Source: Prorocentrum cordatum
Taxonomy: Eukaryota; Sar; Dinophyceae; Prorocentrales; Prorocentraceae
Length of the DNA stretch: 30,149 nucleotides
NCBI GenBank assembly: GCA_963575745.1
Contig: CAUYUJ010018537.1
Span: forward strand, 171,663 to 201,811
Direction: 5' to 3'
In this document: positions 18,889 to 27,915 of the stretch, piece after piece
Numbering within the stretch: the stretch's first letter is position 1
Layout: each line of letters starts with the position of its first letter
Notes under the pieces: model-generated
Database searches by the model: none
Seen by the model: the letters and a program-made list of their open reading frames with translations, nothing else
What the model was told of the DNA's origin: nothing
Program-made: the position numbers and the translations under genes

Positions 18889-19490
18889 GGTGGCTCCCCA
18901 GCGTGGCCCCGCGCAGCCGTCTTGCCCGCGGCGGGCGCGGCGCACGGATGGGCCCGTGCAAGGGAGCCCCCAGCGCTGAAGGCGCGAAGAGGATGAGGTA
19001 AGCTGTGGCGGCAACCCGCAAAAGGTGCCGATGGCCGAGCTCACGAATGCGCCACCAGGAGGGGAGAGGCGCCCGAGCAACAGCCAGAGGCGCGCGTGGC
19101 GGCGACTGCGCCTGGCGACGCGCCAGCAGGCGCAACTGGACTTCAGCTGGCTGCTAACCCCCCTCAGGCACAGTGAACAGTTCGAACAGTAGTCCGCGTG
19201 CGACGAGGGAGGGCAGCGGCAGCTGAGCAAGGCCAGCCTGGACGAGGGCGGGCAGTGGCAGCCCCAAGATTGCGAGACGTGGGAGGCGAAGGTAGAGCCC
19301 GACGTTATCTGCTACAGCGCTGAGATCAGGGCGTGCGAGAAAGGGAAGGCGAAGCTGGAGCCCAACATCCCTAGCCATCGCCATAGCCTTGGGGACAGCG
19401 CGTGCGAGAAGCGGGAGGCGAAGATAGAGCCCGATTCCTACAGTGTTGGGAATTGGGCGTGCGAAAATGGGCAGCGGCGGGAGGCAGAAC

Positions 19491-19562
19491 GGCAGTGGCA
19501 GCCTCAAGAAGACGGACAGTGGCAGCTTCAAGGGGGCAGGCAGTGGCAGCCTCAATAAGCCG
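19491..19562 (+). repeat. 24-bp repeats (GGCAGTGGCAGCTTCAAGAA..), three copies
   Basis: Units start at 19491, 19515 and 19539. In one frame each encodes a 'GQWQLQED' word, probably the amplified remnant of the PPR helix segment GGQWQ. Confidence 0.8.
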
Positions 19563-19860
19563 AGCCAGGCGTCCTCAGCTACTGCGGGGCTTGCGACAAG
19601 GGCGGCGACAGCGCTTACGAGAAGGGCGTGCAGAGCCACGCGGCTCTGGCTACACCATGCGAGAAGCTGGAGGCGAAGCTGGAGCCCGATACAATCAGCC
19701 ACCACAGGAAGTGGGCGGTGAAGAACGAGCCCAACGCCATCAACTACAGCGCTGGGAATAGGGCGCGCGGACAGGACGGCACGAGCAGGGCCATGTGGAT
19801 GGCTCGGCAGCGATTGCCTCGACGTGGCTAGCGGGAGGCGAAGAGAGGGAGCCCGACGTC

Positions 19861-20004
19861 GGCAGTGGTAGCTTCAAGAAGACGGGCAGTGGCAGCTTCA
19901 AGCGGACGGACAGTGGCAGCTTAAAGAAGACGGACCCTGCGCGTGCGAGAAAGGCGGGTGGTGGCAGCTTCAAGAAGACGTACCTTGCGCGTGCGAGAAA
20001 GGCG
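19861..20004 (+). repeat. 24-bp repeats, six copies
   Basis: Units at 19861, 19885, 19909, 19933, 19957 and 19981. Four are GGCAGTGGCAGCTTCAAGAA-type. Two (fourth and sixth) are a different 24-mer containing TGCGCGTGCGAGAAAGGCG, which encodes CACEKG. So the array alternates two PPR-derived words in one frame (GQWQLQ..., CACEKGGWWQLQ). Confidence 0.85.
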
Positions 20005-20345
20005 TGGGAAGGGCGAGCAGTGCGAGAAGGACGGGCAATGGCAGCAGAAGGCGAAGGATGAGCCTGGGAACAGCGCGTGCGAGAAGTGGGAGGCGAAGGT
20101 AGAGCCCGACGCCATCAGCTACAGCGTTGGGACCAGGACGTGCTAGAAGGGGCAGGCGAAGCTAGAGCCCAAGATCAGCAGCTACAGCGCCGGGAGCAGC
20201 GCGTGCGAGAAGTGGGAGGCGAAGCTAGAGCCCAACATCGTCAGCTACAGCGCTAGAGTGGAGACCGAGCAGGCGGCCGAGGGTTGGCTCACCCAACTAT
20301 GCGGCGAGGGCGGGGTGCACATGCGTGACGTGGTGGTCCAGCTCG

Positions 20346-20686
20346 AGCGCGACGGTGTCGGAGGGCCTTCCTCATGCAGGGCGAGACGGTCGTCCTGCGA
20401 GAAGCTCCAGGAGGGTGCTGGTGCGAGGGTGTGGCTCCTTCTGTGCAGCACGACGGACAGCAGCCAGCACCACAGCACCAGCAGCACGACGACCACCAGC
20501 AGCGCCAGGACAGCTGGAAGGAGAGCAGCTCAGCATTGCTCCACTCGCCTCAGCCAGACGCGAGTGGAAAGGGGGTGGGCCCCAGGGCCGCGACCCCCCG
20601 AGAGGTGGCCGCCGCGCTGACGGCGGCGGGCGCGGCCCAGGCAGGCCGTGCGACTTGCGTGGAGCGAGAGGCGAAACAGCTGAAAC
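20346..20686. other. GC-rich stretch between PPR relic and (TCC)n tract
   Basis: No recognised gene. CAGCAC/CAGCAG-rich at 20450-20510. GGCGCGGCCCAGGC near 20630 resembles the start of the dispersed family near 18573. Confidence 0.5.
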
Positions 20687-21015
20687 ATCTCCTCCTCGTC
20701 CTCCTCCTCTTCCTCCTCATCCTCCTCATCCTCCTCCTCCTCCTCGTCCTCCTCCTCCTCCTCCTCCTCCTCCTCCTCTTCCTCCTCCTCCTCCTCCTCC
20801 TCCTCCTCCTCCTCCTCCTCCTCCTCCTCCCTCCTCCTCCTCCTCCTCCTCCTCCTCCTCCGCATCCGCATCCGCATCCGCATCCGCATCCGCATCCTCC
20901 GACTCCTCCGCCTCCTCCGCCTCCTCCGCCTCCTCCGCCTCTCCGCCTCCTCCTCCTCCTCCTCCTCCTCCTCCTCCTCCTCCTCCTCCTCCTCCTCCTC
21001 CTCCTCCTCCTCCTC
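20687..21015 (+). repeat. Largest (TCC)n tract, with internal (GCATCC)6
   Basis: About 330 bp of TCC trinucleotides. The hexamer CCGCAT/GCATCC is repeated about six times at about 20860-20897, and CCTCCG triplets follow. This is the longest homopyrimidine run in the window. Confidence 0.95.
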
Positions 21016-21039
21016 AAATCGGGCAAGGGACGCAATCGC

Positions 21040-21120
21040 CGCCAACGCCTGGTCGCGCGGCCCGCGCGGTTGCGCGTTGCGCCTGCGTTTCTGAAGTCGC
21101 CGCTTGTCGAAGGAAGAAGA
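21040..21120 (+). repeat. Dispersed GC-rich family, right half, starts after (TCC)n
   Basis: GGTCGCGCGGCCCGCGCGG, TTGCGCGTTGCGCCTGCG and a GAAGGAAGAAGA end match 13455-13525. Homology begins shortly after the tract. Confidence 0.7.
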
Positions 21121-21299
21121 CATAGAAGAGACATAAGCATCCGCGGGCGATGTGTGCGCACCGTGCCGCGCCGGCGCCTTTCGCGGCGTCGACGATGCAA
21201 GGCCCAAGAGGGGCACGGTGCTCATCCGCGCTGGAGCGGGGCCTGGGCGGAGGCCAGACATGGCGCGGTCCACGGACGCTGTTCTCGTGAGGCCTGAAT

Positions 21300-21400
21300 C
21301 CTCGAAGGTCCGCGCGGATTTCTAGGATCTGCGCTGGCCCCCCGCTGGCGCGCTCCGCGCGCGAGGCAGAAGGGGGTCCAGCGCCGATCCGAGAAACTGG
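21300..21400 (+). repeat. Dispersed 'TCGAAGGTCCGCGCGGATTT' module, copy 2
   Basis: Matches 13710-13840 in content and order, about 200 bp downstream of the GC-rich family copy, as at the first locus. Confidence 0.75.
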
Positions 21401-21637
21401 GGCCACCACGAAGGTCCAGGGTATCGCGCGTCGCGCCTCGCGGTCTGGGGGGTTTCGGAGCGAGGCGCGAGACCCTCATCCTGTCCAAGGGGAGGGAGCG
21501 GTGCGAAAGCGCCAAGATCATGGCGCTCCGCGGGGCGCGAAGGCGCGCAGATAGCTGCCACCGGAGAACTCCTCGCGGACCGTCGACAGCTTATGCTCGT
21601 GCAGTTGTCTCGTCCTCGAGCGTGGCGCCTGCGTCTG

Positions 21638-21806
21638 TACACCTTAGGCGATGCTTAAGAAAACTTAAATTATCGGCCAGAGTCTCGATTATTCTTAATG
21701 TTTCAATGTAAATCCTAAGATTTGAATGGATTTTTATGGTTTTTATTCAAGTTCTGAGACTATGAATTTCTTAACCCATGATTTCTTAAGCATTTCGCAA
21801 GGTGTA
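21638..21806. mobile_element. MITE-like element, 165 bp, 25-bp TIRs, TA flanks
   Basis: The left end at 21640 reads CACCTT-5 nt-ATGCTTAAGAAA. The right end at 21780-21804 is its reverse complement (TTTCTTAAGCAT-5 nt-AAGGTG), about 19 of 25 positions matching with an 11-12 bp perfect core. The dinucleotide TA flanks both ends exactly (21638-21639 and 21805-21806), as expected for Tc1/mariner-type TA target duplication. The body is AT-rich within GC-rich DNA, contains further inverted words (AGTCTC/GAGACT) and no ORF. It is non-autonomous, and no transposase is in the window. Confidence 0.65.
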
Positions 21807-22735
21807 GAGTGTCTGTGGGCCCTCTTGGGGGGGCTGGAGGAGGCGTGGAAGGCTGGCCGGGGGAGGAACTCCTCGGCCATCGGTGGGGGGGGCGCCGTTC
21901 CCAGGGCGGCTGGATAGCTGATACCCCCACCTGCCACTGTAGCGGCACAGGCGCCCCCGATTGCGGACAAGTGTCTTATCTAGTCGAATGGCCGTCGGCC
22001 CATCCCGCCAGAGTGCCTGTCTCGGGGGTTTCGTGGGGCCCTCGTGGTCCGTTTTCGGGTTCTCTTGTGGCCGGAAAGGTCATGCGACAAGTTGCCGGGA
22101 ACCCCAAAGGGCACGTAGGAAACCCCGGGTGATTTCGGAGATTTGGGCCCGGTTCCCTTAAAGACCCCTCAGGACCGAGGATTGAGGCTCCAGGGAGCAG
22201 GCCAAGGACGTGAGGACGCGCCCACTCCGTGCCCAGAGGCACGGTGGCGGATGCTCTTCTTCGCCCACTTCGATTCCCCGCCAGAGTTTGCTGTCGGCTG
22301 GGGGCCCAGAAGTCGGCATGCTCGCTCGCGCGCGTCCGGCGCCCGTTTCTGCGCCCGTGCGGCCCGTTGTGGCCCCGAGGAGTGCCCCTTTGTATTACCC
22401 ACCCTCTCACAGCTCTCTGGCACTGGCTGTCTTACTCGGTCCCTTGGCACGTGGCTGTAGCTGTAGTGGGCGTCCGCGGTGCGGATTGTCGTTGTCGTTC
22501 TTGCCGTCTTTGTTGTCGTCGTCCACAACCTGCCCCGCGACCCATCCGCGACGCGACCCATCCACGATGCAAAGCAACGGCGTCCGATCTTGTTTTCGCA
22601 ATGCGAGGATCCCAGAAGTCTCGACCCTTTCCCCAGTGCCAGTTTTGCATTCCGAGTGGTATGTAGACGGCCCCCGGGGCCCAGCGAGGGCCCCTTGATT
22701 TGGAGCCTTGAGACGGGAGTCAATGCAAACGGGGG
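21807..22735. other. GC-rich stretch, third diverged copy of the 45-bp word
   Basis: Contains CGGCCCATCCCGCCAGAGTG (about 21997-22015), the diverged third copy of the word at 11103 and 15673. Otherwise no recognised gene; long minus-strand ORFs have no motifs. Confidence 0.45.
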
Positions 22736-22739
22736 TCCG

Positions 22740-22885
22740 CCAGAACGCCCGATCCTGCAGGATCCTGCAGGGACAGGGTCGCACTGACCCAGGCTTGGGT
22801 GCGGGATCCTTCGCGTTGACCCAGGCTTGGGTGCAGGATCTTCCAGGAGCCTGCAGGATTCTGCAAGGTCTGGCTGACCCGGGTC
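22740..22885 (+). repeat. GGATCCTGCAGG / GACCCAGGCTTGGGTGC short repeats
   Basis: GATCCTGCAG is repeated tandemly at 22751-22770. TGACCCAGGCTTGGGTGC then TTGACCCAGGCTTGGGTGC occurs at about 22786 and 22816, each followed by (G/A)GGATC. Self-complementary CCAGGCTTGG cores. Confidence 0.7.
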
Positions 22886-23039
22886 CAGACTGATCCGGGC
22901 CAGAAGATCCCCGACTTGAGGCCGAAAGGGGCCCAGAGTTTCCTGCTGCTTCCGTGCACGACGCGGGCAGGTCTCCGGGGCAGTCCTCTTGGCTGGCTCG
23001 CGCACGCCGCCGGCCTGGTGGGATCCGCCGAAGCTGACG

Positions 23040-23190
23040 GGGTTGGAGGATCGCGCCGCATCGCCGATGCATCGGCGATGTGGCTCGGTGTGGAGCCCCA
23101 TTCTCTCCACGCCGGCGGCGCGCCGATGCATTGCCGACGTCGCCGATGCATCGGCGACCCACGGGCGATGCGGCGCGGTCCTCCGACCGC
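23040..23190. repeat. Nested palindromes and large inverted repeat
   Basis: A perfect 22-bp palindrome lies at 23059-23080 (CATCGCCGATG and its complement) and a perfect 20-bp palindrome at 23139-23158 with the same CGCCGATGCATCGGCG core. The outer arms 23041-23066 (..GGAGGATCGCGCCGCATCGC) and 23164-23188 (GCGATGCGGCGCGGTCCTCC..) pair almost perfectly. Potential cruciform. The peptide frames here are palindrome artefacts. Confidence 0.85.
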
Positions 23191-24210
23191 ACCCAGTGGG
23201 GCCCCCTTTGAGCAGCCCCTGGCCCAGCCCCCCCCCCCTCCCCTGCGTCAGGCCGCCGCCGCGGGCGCCGCCGAGGCGGAGTCCGCACTCGGCGGCAGCG
23301 CTGCCGCGTGTGCGGAGGGCGGCGGGGAGGCGGACGACGACGGCTCGCCGAGGCGGCGGCTGCCACGGCCGTGGCGGCGCGAACAAGGGGGGGGTGATGA
23401 TCAGGAGGGGGTGGACATCATGGCGAGGGCCACGAGATCTCCTCAGGTTTCATGGCGTCTCTCCTGACCGTCACGCGTCCCATGGCCCCCTCCCTGGGCC
23501 GCGAACGCGTCTCGGGCCATGATCTTAGACGCCCCCCCCCCCGCTTGGACAGCCTCGAAGAGGGGGGGGGGGGGGGCCCGAGATCTGGGCGGTGCAACTG
23601 TGTCCGTCGCCGGCCGATCGGGCTGGGGAGGTGTCACAGGGAGGTGGGGTCTGGGGGCTCTGGCCGTGATGCTTCGCGGCGCGACAGAAATATCGGCGTT
23701 TGCGTGCCAGTGCATTTTCTTTTGCGGAGCTGGGCGCCCCGGCGCAGACAGCCGAACGACCCCTGCAGCGGGACGCCCTGGCAGAACGGTCACCGCCGCA
23801 AAAAGTGGCGACGCGCAAAGGCGGCGCCGAGCAGCCCAAAGGTGGGGTCCTGAGGGATGGAGCCCCAGGGACGAGGTGCCTCAAGCAGAGCCAATCCACC
23901 CTTGAGTCCCTGCCTATCCTCAGGGCCCAAGCCCCTCAGGGCCCAATGTGTGAGCCCCCGACTCGCCGCCCCGCAAGAGGCCCCCCCAGCCTTTCTGTCG
24001 AGCCCCGTGCCGTCGTGGAGGGCCACGCCCCTCGCCCCGCCGCCTGTGCGCGCCCGTCCGACTGCATCTGGTGGTGCCCTGTCCCCGCAAAGCACAGCAG
24101 CGGTAGCAGCGCAGCAAGGCACAGCAGCGCATGTCGGCAGAAACCGCAGCAAGAGGCACCTGGAGGCAGAGATGATTGAATGGCAGGGACCTCGCGAGAA
24201 GGGGTGTTGG
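23191..24210. other. GC-rich stretch without recognised gene
   Basis: Overlapping ORFs of 120-180 codons on both strands with no motif, and G/C homopolymer runs at about 23530-23577. Nothing further supported. Confidence 0.5.
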
Positions 24211-24343
24211 TATTGGGAGGAGGAGGAGGAGGAGGAGGAGGAGGAGGAGAGGAGGAGGAGGAGGAGGACGAGGACGAGGAGGAGGAGGAGGAGGAGGAGG
24301 AGGGGGAGGAGGAGGAGGAGGAGGAGGAGGAGGAGGAGGAGGA
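24211..24343 (-). repeat. (GGA)n tract ((TCC)n on minus strand)
   Basis: About 130 bp of GGA/GAG with GAC interruptions. Confidence 0.95.
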
Positions 24344-24529
24344 CAGCGAGGAACAGGATGGGAACGGGGCAGCAGAGATGGGCCCCAGGAGAGTCGCAAC
24401 GAGAGGGAGGAATGCACTTTTACCTAACAGCTTTTGCTGATAGGTTTCTAGTGGGATCAAAAGAGAACATCTTGACGCCCCAGGGGGGTCTGGGCGGGAT
24501 AAGAATCCTTAGGAATCCTTAGGAATCCA

Positions 24530-25160
24530 TTCCCAGAAAACCATTCCCAGGCCACATTTTGAATGCCCGGAGCCAACTGTAGGCCACTTCGTGATCTTCG
24601 TGTTCCCAGAAAACCATTCCCAGGCCATATTTTGAATGCCCGGAGCCAACTGTAGGCCATTTCGTGTTCTTGGTGTTCCCAGAGCACCATTCCCAGGCCA
24701 CATTTTGAATGCCCGGAGCCAACTGTAGGCCACTTCGTGATCTTCGTGTTCCCGGAACACCACTCCTATACCATATTTTAAATGCCCGGAGCCAAGTGTG
24801 GGCCACTTTGTGATCTTCGTGTTCCCAGAACACCAATCCTGTGCCACATTTTGAATGCCTGGAGCCAACCGTAGGCCACTTCGTGATCTTCGTGTTCCCA
24901 GAACACCGCTCCCAGGCTACATTTTGAATGCCCGGAGCCAACTGTAGGCCATTTCGTGTTCTTGGTGTTCCCAGAGCACCATTCCCAGGCCACATTTTGA
25001 ATGCCCGGAGCCAACTGTAGGCCACTTCGTGATCTTCGTGTTCCCGGAACACCACTCCTATACCATATTTTAAATGCCCGGAGCCAAGTGTGGGCCACTT
25101 TGTGATCTTCGTGTTCCCAGAACACCAATCCTGTGCCATATTTTGAATGCCCGAGCCGAG
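24530..25160 (-). repeat. 73-bp satellite, ~8.5 monomers, 292-bp higher-order unit
   Basis: The position equivalent to TTCCCAGGCC recurs at 24544, 24617, 24690, 24763, 24836, 24909, 24982, 25055 and 25128: exactly 73 bp each. Monomers 2-5 (24617-24908) are near-identical to 6-9 in order (variants TTCGTGTTCTTGGTG, then CCACTCCTATACC, then CCAATCCTGTGCC), a four-monomer higher-order repeat. The monomer lacks stops in all minus-strand frames, so long ORFs run through it although 73 is not a multiple of 3. Confidence 0.95.
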
Positions 25161-26005
25161 GCAGGCTGATGCCGAGGCAGGCTGAGGCCGAGGCAGCCTG
25201 AGGCTGAGGCTGAGGCACGCCGAGGCAGGCTAAGGCTGAGGCTGAAGCAGGCTGAGGCTGAGGCTGAGGCTGAGGCAGGCTGAGGCTGAGGCTGACGCAG
25301 GCTGAGGCCGAGGCAGGCTGAAGTTGAGGCTGAGACAGACTGAGGCTGAGGCAGATGCAGGTTGAGGCTGAGGCAGGCTGAGGCTGAGGCTGAGACTGAT
25401 GCAGGCTGAGGCTGAGAGGCTGACGCTGAGGCTGAGGCAGGCTGAGGCTGAGGCTGAGGCCGAGGCAGGCTGAGGCTGAGGCTGAGGCAAGCCGAGACAG
25501 GCTGAGGCTGAGGCTGAAGCTGAGGCAGGCTGAGGCTGAGGCTGTGGCTGAGGCTGAGGCAAGCTGCGGCTGATGCAGGCTGAGGCTGAGGCAGATGCAG
25601 GCTGAGGCTGAGGCAGGCTGAGGCTGAGGCTGAGGCAGGCTGAGGCTGAGGCTGAGGCCGAGGCAGGCTGAGGCTGAGGCCGAGGCAAGCCGAGGCAGGC
25701 TGCTGAGGCAGGCTGAGGCTGAGGCAGGCTGAGGCTGAGGCTGAGGCAGGCTGAGGCTGAGGCAGGCTGAGGCTGAGGCCGAGGCAGGCTCAGGAGGCTG
25801 AGGCAGGCTGAGGCAGGCTGAGGCTGAGGCTGATGCTGATGCTGAGGCAGGCTGAGGCTGAGACAGGCTGAGGCTGAGGCTGAGGCAGGCTGAGGCTGAG
25901 GCAGGCTGAGGCTGAGGCCGAGGCAGGCTCAGAAGGCTGAGGCAGGCTGAGGCTGAGACAGGCTGAGACTGAGGCTGACGCAGGCTGAGTCTGAGGCTGA
26001 GGCTG
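25160..26005 (+). repeat. GAGGCT / GAGGCAGGCT array (~850 bp)
   Basis: Two words, the hexamer GAGGCT and the decamer GAGGCAGGCT, alternate irregularly with variants (GAGGCC, GAGACA, GATGCA, GAAGCT). It begins immediately where the 73-bp satellite ends. The minus strand is stop-free (Ser/Ala/Pro/Gln/Leu); the plus strand has many TGA codons. Confidence 0.95.
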
Positions 26006-26900
26006 GCCCTGGCTTCCTGCCCCCCCTGCTCCACACGCCCAACTTGTTCGTTAACGCATGGAACCCCCGAGTGCACGTGGTCCAGCCTGCGCTCTCCTGG
26101 CCGTCGGCCAACTGTGTTGACTACGTCCACGGTTTCCTGTCGGCGTGTCCACACGGCACTTTCCGTGTTCATTCGGCCACGTGCTTGAGGCGTACACTTG
26201 CCCAGTTCCTGGTCAGTTCTCCTGAGATGTCGTCGACCTAGTTCGGGAGTGCGTGTGGTTTCCTGGATCCGTTGTCTCAGGTTCTGTTACGGTGTTGATC
26301 ACATCCATCGTTTCCCTGGCACTCCGCTTTGCCGTTCGTGCTGCCTCTGTTCATGGTTTGACGACAAGCGTCCCGATCAGTACTCCCTTCAGGAGTCTCG
26401 TTGTGTGCGACTTTGGTGGTGCCACTTCCATGCGCTAGTTTCTTGGTCACAGAGTTCTTCCTGGTCTAGCGTTCCTTCTTTATGGTGCTCCTGGCTTCAT
26501 ACTGGTATCGCTCCCGCGCAATTTTGGCTGCGCTCCAACCTTGGTTGGCTAATTATGCGTGCGCTCGCTTCTGGACCTGGTTCCTGGCAGCTGCAGCCCG
26601 CACCGCTCGCATCCGGTCCGCTTAGGTGCTGCTTAGGCCACCGGTTAGCCGGCGCGTTTGGCAATTAGGTTCGCGCGTAGCCCGCCCGACCCTTGACGCT
26701 GCTGGCGCGCTCGCCTGCGGCCGCGACGAAAAAACATGCCTACCAGCCCATCCAAAAACAATGCACTGGCGGCTTGCTTTGAGAAGGGAAGTGCAGGAGC
26801 AAGCAGTGGAACAAAAGGGGGGGCAGCCGTCAAACCGAAGCTCGGGGTCAGCCTAAGCAGACCCAGGAGTCATGGTAGCTCAGCTGGTCAATACTAGGGC
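26006..26900. other. Less GC-rich stretch with no recognised gene
   Basis: No convincing coding frame. Phrases such as TTGACTACGTCCACGGTTTC (26118) and TTGATCACATCCATCGTTTC (26295) are related, hinting at an old ~180-bp duplication. TAGCTCAGCTGG at about 26876 matches the pol III A box and a tRNA D arm, but no cloverleaf or B box follows. Confidence 0.45.
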
Positions 26901-26904
26901 CCTC

Positions 26905-27785
26905 TTCTGGTATTTTGGAGGCCGTTGGAGCCCTCTTGGTGGGGCGCCTCTTGGGGGGCCTTCTTGGGGCCAGCTCGAAGGTATCGGTCAGACATAGCGG
27001 AGCCCAGATATATTCAAAACCGCATATTGGGCACCTCTTGGGGCGTTCTGCGGCGGTCTTGGAGCCATCTGACGGCTTCAAACCGAAATCGGAAGCGACA
27101 AGGCGAGAAGGACCAAATCATTGAAGTCCCAATACTGTTTGAATGATTTGGGCCTCTCGGGGGTGTCCTTGGGAGGCCGCCTGGCTTGCCGGAGCCGTCT
27201 TGGGGCGGTCATGAGGCCTTAAGGAGGCATGTTGGAGGCTATCTTGAGCCAGCTTGGACAAGATTGCGCCATCTTGAGCTATTTGAAACCATCTAGGGAG
27301 CCAGTTTGTTTGAATCGCCCTCCAAAAATGGCCCCGGGATGACCAAACCTGTCAAAAGCCTAAAGAGTGTCAGTGATTCTGGCTTTGACCGAGGGGGGGG
27401 GTCCATAACTAGGGTCCCCCTTCAAATCGCCTCTTGGGCGTTCCTAGGCTCTCGGGCCGTTTTGGAGCGCTGACGGGTTCCGCTTTGGACTCCCTTGGGC
27501 CACATTGGAGCCCGATTGAGGCTTCAATGGCCCATCGGAAGCCACAAGGTGAGAAGGCGAAAACCTTGTAAGGTCCTCAGGATGCGGAAGCGTTGGAAGC
27601 TATGCTGAGCCCACTTATGCGCTACAGTGTGCAATGTTGGAAACTACCTTAGGCCATCTTGGGCCGCCGTGGACCCTTTGACCGTTCGCGCCCCCCCCCG
27701 CGACTGGGAAGAAGGGGGATGGAGGAACGGACTCGTTGCACAACCCTGCGCCCAGAGAGAAGGTGAGATTCGTGCCGTTGGGCGG
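26905..27785 (+). repeat. TTGGGCC repeat field with two cassettes; composite repeat copy B
   Basis: TTGGAGG/TTGGGGC words with cassette copies at about 27080 (AATCGGAAGCGACAAGGCG) and 27535 (CATCGGAAGCCACAAGGTG), spacing about 450 bp. From 27370 onward it is collinear with 12095-12570. Confidence 0.75.
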
Positions 27786-27915
27786 TGCGCTCGCTGAACG
27801 GAAGTGCGGCGCCGCGCAGCAGAGCGGCAGCACAGCACGAGACCGACATTGACGGTTGAGGCGGAGGTGGCGCTCGTGGTTGCGGCGGTGTCCGCACAGC
27901 AGCTTGTTGGCCCGT

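Larger units (their letters stand above)
19225..20345 (+). pseudogene. Degenerate PPR-like repeat array with shortened units
   Basis: Translated pieces repeatedly read 'ACEKxEAKxEPDxISYSxGxR': CETWEAKVEPDVICYSAEIR, ACEKGKAKLEPN, SACEKREAKIEPDSYSVGN, CEKLEAKLEPDTISHH, EPNAINYSAGNRA, ACEKWEAKVEPDAISYSVG, KGQAKLEPKISSYSAGSS and ACEKWEAKLEPNIVSYSA. The same strings are known to me from large dinoflagellate PPR-like proteins, whose unit is 35 residues (ISYNAGISACEKGGQWQRAL and onward). Here the three clean units at about 20077-20257 are 21 codons (63 bp): the 14 residues from 'GQWQ' to 'EM' are missing. Isolated GQWQ-coding words occur elsewhere as 24-bp repeats. Frame changes and stops (TAA about 19556, TAG about 20143) make it non-functional. 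The last unit leads into TEQAAEGWL, like a PPR-family C-terminal helix. PPR proteins bind organellar RNA. Confidence 0.6.

Noticed and set aside
20530-21297. 250-300 codon ORFs on both strands at the big TCC tract
   Set aside because: Homopolymeric Pro/Leu/Ser or Glu/Arg/Gly runs from the microsatellite, with unrelated short flanks.
22169-23386. 405-codon minus-strand ORF
   Set aside because: GC-rich stop-poor DNA that includes the palindromes and short repeats. No domain recognised, and three other frames are similarly open.
26860-26920. tRNA-like GGTAGCTCAGCTGGTCAATA
   Set aside because: Matches the A box/D arm only. No acceptor, anticodon or T arm pairing and no GGTTCGANTCC B box at the expected distance. 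At most a SINE head fragment.
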